59,681 bases of DNA from SIG701 sp045611685 (GTDB lineage: Bacteria; Bacillota; Clostridia; Oscillospirales; CAG-272), in the NCBI GenBank assembly GCA_045611685.1, contig JAZKXO010000087.1:1-59681 (forward strand), given 5' to 3'. A program made the position numbers and the translations under genes. Below the pieces are notes generated by a model, which worked only from the letters and a program-made list of their open reading frames with translations, had not been told where the DNA came from and did no database searches. Shown here piece by piece: positions 51,656 to 58,354 of this stretch (its first letter is position 1; every line of letters starts with the position of its first letter).

Positions 51656-52390
51656 TTACTTTCCGTATTTATCAGCAACTTCCGCCACGCATTTTTTGGC
51701 GATCGCGATCTCGGCGGCAGAGACTTCTTCGTCAAAGCTGTCGAACGTGTTCTGGGCGATATCCTTACCCGTCAAAAAGCGGAACCACGTAAGGCCTATG
51801 GCGTATCTGCCGAGTCCGTAACTTGCGTGAAACGTATCCCTGTGCACCTTCTCGATGCCGTTTTCAAGCAAAGCACCGAACACCTCGCCCGACGGGATGA
51901 GGTAGTCCGCACGAACAGCAAGGGCGGCCTTTTCATTCGCCTTTATAATATCGGCGAGCATATCCTTGTAATCGGTATACTTCAGTTCCTCCGTGAGCCG
52001 ACGACTGTCCCGTTCGTACGCCCAAGTCTGATGAAGGGCAATTTTAGCGCCGGGAACACATTTTCTTACGTATTCGACCAACGCATCCAGATACGGCTGA
52101 TACGTATCGTAGTACGGGGATTGCTGACTGACCTGCTGAACGGTTACAACGTCCCAATCGCGGTTCAAAAGCGCTTCCTTCAAGGACACCTTGAAGCCCG
52201 TGCTGACGCCGTTCATCTCCAGCGTGTATTCCCGCTCCTCGCTCAGCATATTGCGATAATGCCGCGAAAGCGAACAGCCGCCGATGTACAGATTGAACGT
52301 ATTAAGAGCAACACCTCCCGCACCGGCAATCCGGCTGAGATACCGCTGCGCATCCTGAGAAAAGCTGTTGCCAATGGATAAAAGATTCAC
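51656..52390 (-). CDS. DUF4886 (SGNH-like) hydrolase
   Basis: 244 residues resembling DUF4886, a branch of the SGNH/GDSL hydrolase superfamily. The first block LLSIGNSFSQDAQRYL carries the Ser in a GNS context instead of GDS; then VTVQQVSQQSPYY, ALHQTWAY and DTFHASYGLGRY with the likely catalytic Asp-x2-His. It lacks a signal peptide, so it is probably cytoplasmic. The start is GTG with AAAGGAGG upstream. Such enzymes often de-acetylate sugars; the substrate is unknown. Promoter at 52414-52442. Confidence 0.82.
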   Translation of the reverse strand: MNLLSIGNSFSQDAQRYLSRIAGAGGVALNTFNLYIGGCSLSRHYRNMLSEEREYTLEMNGVSTGFKVSLKEALLNRDWDVVTVQQVSQQSPYYDTYQPYLDALVEYVRKCVPGAKIALHQTWAYERDSRRLTEELKYTDYKDMLADIIKANEKAALAVRADYLIPSGEVFGALLENGIEKVHRDTFHASYGLGRYAIGLTWFRFLTGKDIAQNTFDSFDEEVSAAEIAIAKKCVAEVADKYGK

Positions 52391-52413
52391 AAAAGCACCT
52401 CCTTTACTCCGCC

Positions 52414-52442
52414 ATTATACCACTTCCGAACGCGAATTGCAA
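52414..52442 (-). promoter_or_regulatory. Promoter of the DUF4886 gene
   Basis: Minus strand TTGCAA (52437-52442), 17-bp spacer, TATAAT (52414-52419). Confidence 0.72.
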
Positions 52443-52448
52443 GCAAAA

Positions 52449-52475
52449 ATCCCCGCCGCACGGCGGGGATTTCGT
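52449..52475. terminator. Stray terminator at the left island edge
   Basis: AATCCCCGCCG/CGGCGGGGATT (from 52449) flanked by T- and A-rich tracts in both directions. It lies between two divergent genes, where no transcript needs to end. It may be the leftover end of a gene once located upstream of the DUF4886 gene. Confidence 0.75.
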
Positions 52476-52511
52476 TATTTTTGTACGGCAGTGCGCAAAG
52501 GTGGGAAATTG

Positions 52512-52540
52512 TTGAAATTATAGGAGGGATATGATATAAT
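52512..52540 (+). promoter_or_regulatory. Promoter of the metalloprotease-like lipoprotein gene
   Basis: TTGAAA (52512-52517), 17-bp spacer, TATAAT (52535-52540). Confidence 0.75.
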
Positions 52541-52582
52541 TTTTAAAAAACAAGTGTCACATTTATATAGGAGCAAAAGAGA

Positions 52583-53626
52583 ATGAAAAGATTTTTGACA
52601 GTATTGCTCGCACTCTGCTTGCTTTTTTGTTTGACTGCGTGCGGAAACGGAAACACAGATTCAAGTACATCAGGCGATGTATCACAAACACAATCAACAA
52701 CCACCGAGGAAAGTTCTACCGAAAGTGGAATAGCAAACACTTCAAGTATCCCCACAAACAACCCTACTCCTTCAGCAACATCCAAACCCACCGAATCGAA
52801 CGAACCCACAAAAAACAATCAGTCGCAGACACAACCTGATGAATTACAAGAAAAGGTTATACTTCCACCAATAGTAGATACATACCAAGAAGAATACCGA
52901 CCTTATTATTTGTTGGGAAATTGTCGAAAATTACAAGGCAACCCTTTGGTAGTTTTGCTCTTTATTGATGATGATGAAAGCAGTTGGAGTGCCAAGGAGG
53001 TAACAGAGTATACCGACAACTATATTAATGAAGGATTAAAATATCTTGAAGATAAAGCAAAAGAATGGGGCGTTGATTTGGATTTTTCAGTTAAAAGTTA
53101 TTCGACTCAATTGTCCGAGTACACACTCAGATACGAAGGTAGCGTTATTAAAGATTTGCGAATCAATGGTTCCTCAAAAGATGTTTTAGACCAAGCGGCA
53201 TATGATATGGGTTACTCTTCTAATTGGGAATTATACTCCAAGTTTAAAACAGAGCATGGTAATAACAACGATGTAATATTTCTTACATTTCTTAACAAAC
53301 CAGGTAAATCATATACTCGACATCTAATTTCCACAGGGCAAAGCAGTTATTCCGAACATTGTGTAATTTTTTCGGATTATTTAGAAGGCGATTCTTTTGG
53401 ATGCAGGGCATCAACCGTCGCCCATGAGTTATTGCATCTGTTTGGTGCCGAAGACTATTACAATGGATACAGAGAAATCTTAGCATATCTAACCTATCCA
53501 AAAGATATTATGCTATGGATGCCAACAGAAACATATGAAAACGAAATCGGGGACTTTACAGCATATACAGTTGGTTGGACCGATACCGTTCCTCAGATTT
53601 GTTATAATGAATACTGGTGGAAATAA
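52583..53626 (+). CDS. Lipoprotein with zinc metallopeptidase motif
   Basis: 347 residues. Lipobox LTAC in MKRFLTVLLALCLLFCLTAC, then a Ser/Thr/Pro-rich spacer (about 25-92) and a compact domain with the zincin motif HELLHLFGAEDYY near residue 277. The third ligand is probably the Asp of the HExxHxxGAxD arrangement. AGGAG lies upstream. It is AT-rich and runs toward the repeat array. No close family is recognised; the substrate is unknown, though a surface protease is likely. Confidence 0.75.
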   Translation: MKRFLTVLLALCLLFCLTACGNGNTDSSTSGDVSQTQSTTTEESSTESGIANTSSIPTNNPTPSATSKPTESNEPTKNNQSQTQPDELQEKVILPPIVDTYQEEYRPYYLLGNCRKLQGNPLVVLLFIDDDESSWSAKEVTEYTDNYINEGLKYLEDKAKEWGVDLDFSVKSYSTQLSEYTLRYEGSVIKDLRINGSSKDVLDQAAYDMGYSSNWELYSKFKTEHGNNNDVIFLTFLNKPGKSYTRHLISTGQSSYSEHCVIFSDYLEGDSFGCRASTVAHELLHLFGAEDYYNGYREILAYLTYPKDIMLWMPTETYENEIGDFTAYTVGWTDTVPQICYNEYWWK

Positions 53627-53700
53627 TTTTCTACAAAAATAAACTATCCGCCCGCGGGCGATTGATAATCACCCCTACAAATTCTATCGAGCTGCATACA

Positions 53701-53735
53701 AAAAAATCCTCCCGACGAATCGGGAGGATTTTTTA
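53701..53735. terminator. Terminator next to repeat i
   Basis: ATCCTCCCGA (53706-53715) with TCGGGAGGAT (53720-53729), flanked by six A and six T: bidirectional, serving the lipoprotein gene and the YeiH-type gene. Confidence 0.9.
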
Positions 53736-53740
53736 GGAAT

Positions 53741-53788
53741 AATTAACCCTTTATAGCAGCCTGTGCTGCTATCAGCAAAAGAGGGAAA
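53741..53788 (-). repeat. Array repeat i (partial)
   Basis: Shares the core TAGCAGCCTGTGCTGCTATC and AGCAAAAGAGGGAAA with copies ii and iii, but its left half is diverged. It lies about 20 bases after the stop of the 53807-54835 gene in the direction of transcription. TAGCAGC-CTGT-GCTGCTA forms a 7-bp hairpin. On the minus strand one frame reads PLLLIAAQAAIKG-stop. Confidence 0.75.
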
Positions 53789-53806
53789 TTTATTATTTGA
53801 AATTTG

Positions 53807-54835
53807 TCACACAATACCCATACAAATTTCAACAAGTAAGGCAACAATAACAACAAGGGCTGAAATGATAAATCCGTGAATCATCGGACGTATTCCCGCT
53901 TTTTTAAAACTCGCAAACGAAGTGTTTAGACCTATAGCCGCAAGTGCGCTGACCATAAGAAATTTGCTAACACTTTTTGTTCCCGAAACAAATTCGGCAG
54001 GAAGCGCAACAATACTCGCAACAACAGACATGGCAACAAAACCAAGGATAAACCAAGGAAATATTTTCTTGATGCTGAAGTTGGCTTTCAGTTCATCGGG
54101 GTTCTTGCTGTTTTTCAGAGCCTCTTGTTTTTTTAGACGAAGAGAAATAAATGCAAATGTTATCACTGTAGGAATGATAGAGAGTGTTCTTGTCAACTTA
54201 ACCATAGTGGCAAAATCGCCTGCGCCCTCTGAAAATGCATATCCAGTTGCCACAACGGATGAAGTGTCGTTAACGGCTGTTCCTGCCCAAATTCCGAAAG
54301 CTTCGTCGCTCATTCCAATCGCTCTGCCCATAATCGGAAAAAGGATAATCATCGCCATATCAAAAAGGAATGTGGCTGACATAGCATAAGCAACATCGTC
54401 GTCACTAGCATCGATTGTGGGGGCAATAGCGGCAATGGCGGAGCCACCGCAAATTCCTGTCCCCGCTGAAATTAGATTAGAAAGCTTCCAATTAAGGCCC
54501 AATGCTTTCCCAATGAAATATCCTCCGCCGAAACAAGTCAGCAGGGTAAAAATCATAACCGTAAGCGACATTTTGCCAACTTGAAGAATTGTCGTTATAT
54601 TCAAAGAAAAACCTAACAGGATAATTGCAAATTTCAAAAGTTTTTTCGATGTGAATTTAACGCCACTCACAAAAATATCTGTTTTTGTGAGAAAACAGTT
54701 TATAGTCATCCCAATAAACATTGCTATGACTGCTGAACCAATCAAATGAATCGGCAACAGGCTCTCAAGCCACATTGCAACCACAGCAATCGCAAACGAT
54801 AAAATAACACCAGGAAAACGCTTTATAATCTTCAT
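53807..54835 (-). CDS. UPF0324/YeiH-family membrane protein
   Basis: 342 residues with about ten helices, of the YeiH/PSE family (putative sulfate exporter). Characteristic are VIAMFIGMTINCF, KKLLKFAIILLGFSLN, SAGTGICGGSAIAAIAPTI, GIWAGTAVNDTSSVVATGYA and FLMVSALAAIGLNTSF. AGAGGT lies upstream of the ATG. It is AT-rich and forms one repeat-delimited module with repeat i and terminator. Transport of sulfate or a related anion is by family analogy only. Confidence 0.88.
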   Translation of the reverse strand: MKIIKRFPGVILSFAIAVVAMWLESLLPIHLIGSAVIAMFIGMTINCFLTKTDIFVSGVKFTSKKLLKFAIILLGFSLNITTILQVGKMSLTVMIFTLLTCFGGGYFIGKALGLNWKLSNLISAGTGICGGSAIAAIAPTIDASDDDVAYAMSATFLFDMAMIILFPIMGRAIGMSDEAFGIWAGTAVNDTSSVVATGYAFSEGAGDFATMVKLTRTLSIIPTVITFAFISLRLKKQEALKNSKNPDELKANFSIKKIFPWFILGFVAMSVVASIVALPAEFVSGTKSVSKFLMVSALAAIGLNTSFASFKKAGIRPMIHGFIISALVVIVALLVEICMGIV

Positions 54836-54939
54836 AAAAACCTCTTATGTATATTCAGGTCAAAGAAATTAGGCAAACTTTGATTTATTAAAGCATATTG
54901 TAGCATATTTATCAAATTAGTTCAACAGAATATTGAAAA

Positions 54940-54967
54940 TCCCTCTGCCGATTTCTCAGCAGAGGGA
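54940..54967 (-). terminator. Terminator next to repeat ii
   Basis: TCCCTCTGC (54940-54948) with GCAGAGGGA (54959-54967). Its sequence is unrelated to the other array terminators, but its place after the repeat is the same. Confidence 0.8.
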
Positions 54968-54977
54968 TAAATTGGAA

Positions 54978-55041
54978 TTATAAATCTAATTACTTAGATT
55001 CTTTGATTGCAGCCTGGGCTGCTATCAGCAAAAGAGGGAAA
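54978..55041 (-). repeat. Array repeat ii (64 bp)
   Basis: Direct copy of repeat iii. It contains AATCTAA-TTAC-TTAGATT, a perfect 7-bp hairpin, then GCAGC-CTGG-GCTGC and AGCAAAAGAGGGAAA. It begins about 10 bases after the stop of the HNH gene in transcript direction. The minus-strand frame ends LLLIAAQAAIKESK-stop. Confidence 0.88.
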
Positions 55042-55051
55042 CAATTGTAAT

Positions 55052-55636
55052 TTATTTTTGGATTGCTATCGAGAGAACGTACCATCTTTTTATATAGGTA
55101 TCCTTCAATAATTCTTTGTCTTGTTCTACCAATTTTATGAACAAATTTGTAAGGCCATCCCATTCCGTGTAGTCGCCCGCAGGATAGAGTGTCCATTGTA
55201 ATTGTTCTAGTGTCCAGTTGTTTTTTATTGAGTTATGTAACATTGACGTTGTTGCATAGTTTTCTTCACTATCTGTACCACCTAATGCAATAGGATGAAT
55301 ATGGTCAACAGTTGGAATCAGTTCCCAATATGCATTATGGCATTCATCCATTTTCCAGTGGGGATGATACGGAAAAACATTAGGTAAATAATATGAGATA
55401 ACTTTTAACAATCCTGGGTTTACCAAGCGCTGCCCCGAATATCTGTCAATAAACCCATCTTTGATGAACTGTTTTATTTTTTGCTTATCGGTATACATTC
55501 TTTTCTCGCGCGGCAAATAAACAAAGGGATAATCGTTTTGTATAATTTTTATTGCCTCGCTTTTGTTTTGACTCAATAGGTTAATTGCAACTCTTTTTAA
55601 AACTTCGCCTTTCAAAATCCTGTTTCTCCTATACAT
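55052..55636 (-). CDS. HNH-type nuclease-like protein
   Basis: 194 residues, AT-rich. The C-terminal half has an HNH-like core: CHNAYWELIPTVDHIHPIAL, GGTDSEENYATTSMLHNSIK, with Asp-His, Asn and His-Asn at the expected spacing for a beta-beta-alpha metal nuclease. The N-terminal half is basic, with YLPREKRMYTDKQKIKQFIK. The ATG at 55636 has no ribosome site; an in-frame TTG at 55615 has AGGAG upstream and may be the true start. It could be a homing-type or defence nuclease. A stand-alone module between repeats ii and iii. Confidence 0.75.
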   Translation of the reverse strand: MYRRNRILKGEVLKRVAINLLSQNKSEAIKIIQNDYPFVYLPREKRMYTDKQKIKQFIKDGFIDRYSGQRLVNPGLLKVISYYLPNVFPYHPHWKMDECHNAYWELIPTVDHIHPIALGGTDSEENYATTSMLHNSIKNNWTLEQLQWTLYPAGDYTEWDGLTNLFIKLVEQDKELLKDTYIKRWYVLSIAIQK

Positions 55637-55687
55637 ATTTTAATTTATAGTCATTATATCACATATCAACCAAGAATTAAAGAAAAA

Positions 55688-55711
55688 TCCGCCCGAATTT
55701 CTTCGGGCGGA
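55688..55711 (-). terminator. Terminator next to repeat iii
   Basis: TCCGCCCGAA (55688-55697) with TTCGGGCGGA (55702-55711), loop TTTC, then a T-rich tail on the minus strand. Confidence 0.88.
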
Positions 55712-55721
55712 TAGTTTTGCT

Positions 55722-55785
55722 TTATAAATCTAATTACTTAGATTCTTTGATAGCAGCCTGTGGTGCTATCAGCAAAAGAGGGAAA
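55722..55785 (-). repeat. Array repeat iii (64 bp)
   Basis: Nearly identical to repeat ii. AATCTAA-TTAC-TTAGATT and GATAGCA...TGCTATC form two consecutive hairpins. It begins about 22 bases after the stop of the DUF4353 gene. The minus-strand frame ends LLLIAPQAAIKESK-stop. Similarity to repeat iv extends leftward to the terminator. Confidence 0.88.
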
Positions 55786-55807
55786 AGATTACAAATCAAT
55801 AAAACTT

Positions 55808-57352
55808 TTACGATGTCACGGGGCCTACATTAGAAAATTGGTTGCCACCTTTTGTGATTGTGAATGTGGTTGAGATTTCACCGTTTGGCATCATATTGCC
55901 ACCCATCATTCCGCCTGTATTATCAGGTGGTGTTGTGCCATTAGGCATTTCAGGTCTTTCATCTTGTGGTGTTTCACCATTTGGCATTTGCGGACGCTCG
56001 CCATTTGGTTTTTCAGGTTGTTCCATACCTTCAGGAATTTCGGGTGGGGTGCCCTGTTCACCATTCGGCATTTGTGGTCTCTGTCCCTGTGGCATTCCGC
56101 CCCCAATATTTTGAGTTTTACTTCCAGATAATTGAGTTGTTCCTTGCCAGAATGTATAGTCATCGGGGGTAATTTCGCTTCCTGCAACAATTAAGTAAGT
56201 GAAAGCATTCATAGGAGCATACTCGCCAACAACTTTACCAGCAGAATTTTTAAGGGTGTATGTTTCGCTGCCTTTTTGACGACTTACAAAATTGAATACA
56301 GCATAAGTTTGATTGCCGCCAGCAATGTGGTCGAGCATATTTCCCGAAGCAATCACTTTACCACCATTTAGATAAATGCCCTTATCAGAGTCTATGCCAG
56401 CGTCACCACTTGTAGCACACGCCTGCGCTATAACGGTGCCGCCATTAATTACAAGCCAACCATTCGAGTCAATTCCATCGCCCTCGCCCGTGCTGCCGTC
56501 ACAAAGAATATTGAGTGTGCCACCATTCATAGTGGTGACAGACACATTGTCCTCGTTGGTATTAATTCCATCGTTGCCCGATGTGATATTGATAATACCG
56601 CCATTTATCGTAAGGTGAAGTTCAGTATCAAGGCCTTCGTTTTCGGCTTTTATGTTTAATATACCTGTTCCTTTATCTCCACCGTTTATGTTCATTGTTT
56701 TCTTTGAGTAGAAAGCACCGTCATACTTGTGAAGTTTCTTACTATCCACAACCTCTTTTCCGTCTTCACTCAATTCATAAGATTTGTAAATTTTGGCGAC
56801 ATAAGAACCGTTGATATTGTTTTCAGTACCGTCGGCAATAATCACATTTGCACCTGCATTTTTAGTGTCAACATCTTTTGTTGCTGTTTCTTCATCACTG
56901 TTTGAACATTCGTATACATTATAAAAAATGATAGCAGGTGCAACCTTACAAGTAATATCAACATTATTAAGAATCAGTGTTACTACTGCATTGGGGTCTG
57001 TTTCTGCATCTTCACCCAGGTCGATTGCTATTTGCCCCAAAGAGAGTGTTCCACTCAAGACATATCTGCCTGGTTTTGTAATGTGAACAACAGTATGTGC
57101 ATCTGCTTCACTTTGTTCGTGTTCGTCTTGCTTTTCTCCCTCACCATAGGTGAAATCTTGTCCTGCAAGATAAAACACAATGTCATTGGCAGAATAAACC
57201 GCCTGTGTAGCATCACTTGTAATCTCTTGTCCGTCAACTGTAATTTTGTTATCGGACAAGTTGATTTGAGTTCCTTCATTTTTTTGTTCGTTAGAACGAC
57301 AACCCGAAAGCAAAAGGGTTAGCACCACAAAACACGCTAATATTTTTTTCAT
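55808..57352 (-). CDS. DUF4353 carbohydrate-binding-like lipoprotein
   Basis: 514 residues. Lipobox LLLSGC in the signal peptide, then a DUF4353-type right-handed beta-helix (about 100-370) with repeated units such as MNINGGDKGTGILNI, LTINGGIINITSGNDGINTN and LVINGGTVIAQ. The C-terminal part (about 420-490) is a Met/Pro/Gly/Asn/Gln-rich repeat of the RPQMPNGE type. GAGGTG precedes the ATG at 57352. Such proteins are surface-exposed and proposed to bind carbohydrate; no enzymatic residues are seen. Third module of the array. Confidence 0.82.
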   Translation of the reverse strand: MKKILACFVVLTLLLSGCRSNEQKNEGTQINLSDNKITVDGQEITSDATQAVYSANDIVFYLAGQDFTYGEGEKQDEHEQSEADAHTVVHITKPGRYVLSGTLSLGQIAIDLGEDAETDPNAVVTLILNNVDITCKVAPAIIFYNVYECSNSDEETATKDVDTKNAGANVIIADGTENNINGSYVAKIYKSYELSEDGKEVVDSKKLHKYDGAFYSKKTMNINGGDKGTGILNIKAENEGLDTELHLTINGGIINITSGNDGINTNEDNVSVTTMNGGTLNILCDGSTGEGDGIDSNGWLVINGGTVIAQACATSGDAGIDSDKGIYLNGGKVIASGNMLDHIAGGNQTYAVFNFVSRQKGSETYTLKNSAGKVVGEYAPMNAFTYLIVAGSEITPDDYTFWQGTTQLSGSKTQNIGGGMPQGQRPQMPNGEQGTPPEIPEGMEQPEKPNGERPQMPNGETPQDERPEMPNGTTPPDNTGGMMGGNMMPNGEISTTFTITKGGNQFSNVGPVTS

Positions 57353-57430
57353 ATTACACCTCAATGAACTATAATATGTTGTTTTTATTCTAACATATTT
57401 ACATATAAAAAAGTGAACTGATTGTAAAAA

Positions 57431-57460
57431 ATCTCCCTGCCGAGTGTTCGGCAGGGAGAT
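57431..57460 (-). terminator. Terminator next to repeat iv
   Basis: ATCTCCCTGCCGA (57431-57443) with TCGGCAGGGAGAT (57448-57460), 13-bp stem, T-rich tail on the minus strand. Confidence 0.9.
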
Positions 57461-57469
57461 AAGTTTTCT

Positions 57470-57520
57470 TTATAAATCTAATTACTTAGATTCTTTAATA
57501 GCAGCCTGAGTGGCAGCAAA
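57470..57520 (-). repeat. Array repeat iv (partial)
   Basis: Shares TTATAAATCTAATTACTTAG and ATTCTTTAATAGCAGCCTGA with ii and iii, then diverges to GTGGCAGCAAATCGAGCG. On the minus strand it encodes a complete 17-codon frame MMIARFAATQAAIKESK followed by TAA, the only copy with an ATG nearby. It may be the original chromosomal site. Confidence 0.8.
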
Positions 57521-57568
57521 TCGAGCGATCATCATTCAAAGCAATCTTCCCGTACCGTGGGGGTTCTT

Positions 57569-58354
57569 TCACTCCGGTAGCACCGCCAACGCTTGGCGTC
57601 CCATGGTGTCATACCGTTCTTCCGAAAGCGCACGTGAATAGACTACTTCTTCCCCTTCCCAGGGGTCGTTAAAATAATAGTGTTCCTCATCATATCCCAC
57701 AAGCAACATGCAATGTTCGTTACCCGGCCAGGTGTATTCCTCTCCCGCAGGGGTGATCCACGTGGCAGTAGGAACGATTTCAAGCATATGGATACTCACC
57801 CACACGCACACAGGCACCCCCTGCGCCACATATCGTTGACACAGTTCCGACAACGTGGCACCGGTGGCGTTTTGCACCCGCTCGCCCGATCCCAAATACC
57901 GTATCATGGCTTTTTCGATCACAGGCGCCATGCAACCGTAGGAGGATGTGGTGCGTGGATCTCCCGCAAACACAAGCCGTGGGTCGGGACCGTGAAAATA
58001 ACGTGCATCCCAATAAAAATTGGTATCTTTTTCGAGATAATAGTCCACAAAATCCGCCACTGTCAGCGGCTCGCCCGCATGGTGCAACGCCATCACCGCC
58101 GCCACCGATTCACACCCTGTGGGAAACAGGGGAAATTGCGCCATCGGTGTCACATGCAACCGCATGGCGGTAGGGCACGGTGTATTGGGCGCCCAATAGC
58201 GTGTGGTCGCAACGGAGGTGACAACAGTTGAGGACACCGCTGTCGGTGCGGTCGTTGTTGCCTGCTCGCTCTCTTGCTTTGTCGTGCATCCGCACAGTAA
58301 CAACAACGCCGCAAGCAATGCCGCCAGCCACCGTTTAGTCGCAAACCGCATCAT
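57569..58354 (-). CDS. C39-like cysteine peptidase lipoprotein
   Basis: 261 residues. Lipobox LLLCGC, a Thr/Val/Ser-rich spacer, then a peptidase C39_2-type fold: the catalytic Cys in FPTGCESVAAVMALHHAG, the His in NEHCMLLVGYDEEHYYF and the conserved NDPWEGEE. GC-rich, like the gene upstream and unlike the island. Its start lies inside the end of the M56-M23 gene (20-base overlap), so translation is coupled and the two are functionally linked, probably as an extracytoplasmic proteolysis unit. Start could be either of two adjacent ATGs. Confidence 0.85.
   Translation of the reverse strand: MMRFATKRWLAALLAALLLLCGCTTKQESEQATTTAPTAVSSTVVTSVATTRYWAPNTPCPTAMRLHVTPMAQFPLFPTGCESVAAVMALHHAGEPLTVADFVDYYLEKDTNFYWDARYFHGPDPRLVFAGDPRTTSSYGCMAPVIEKAMIRYLGSGERVQNATGATLSELCQRYVAQGVPVCVWVSIHMLEIVPTATWITPAGEEYTWPGNEHCMLLVGYDEEHYYFNDPWEGEEVVYSRALSEERYDTMGRQALAVLPE

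Larger units (their letters stand above)
52440..57560. mobile_element. AT-rich genomic island with repeat-delimited single-gene modules (putative)
   Basis: The base composition falls sharply at about 52.47 kb and recovers at about 57.55 kb; codon use of the four genes inside is A/T-ending, unlike the flanks. The island holds a metalloprotease-like lipoprotein (+), then three minus-strand single-gene units each ending in a conserved repeat and a terminator. There is no integrase, transposase or phage gene in it, so the means of entry is unknown. The boundaries are approximate. Confidence 0.55.

Noticed and set aside
54990..55196. 68-codon frame ending LLLIAAQAAIKESK as an independent gene
   Set aside because: It overlaps the HNH gene in another frame, has no ribosome site and only its last codons, within the repeat, are conserved.
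53741..57520. Integron cassette array with attC sites
   Set aside because: The repeats lack the RYYYAAC and GTTRRRY core sites and no tyrosine integron integrase is present; the cassette-like layout stands but not the integron mechanism.
53741..57520. CRISPR array
   Set aside because: Only four repeats, spaced 0.7-1.7 kb with genes between; no short unique spacers and no cas genes.
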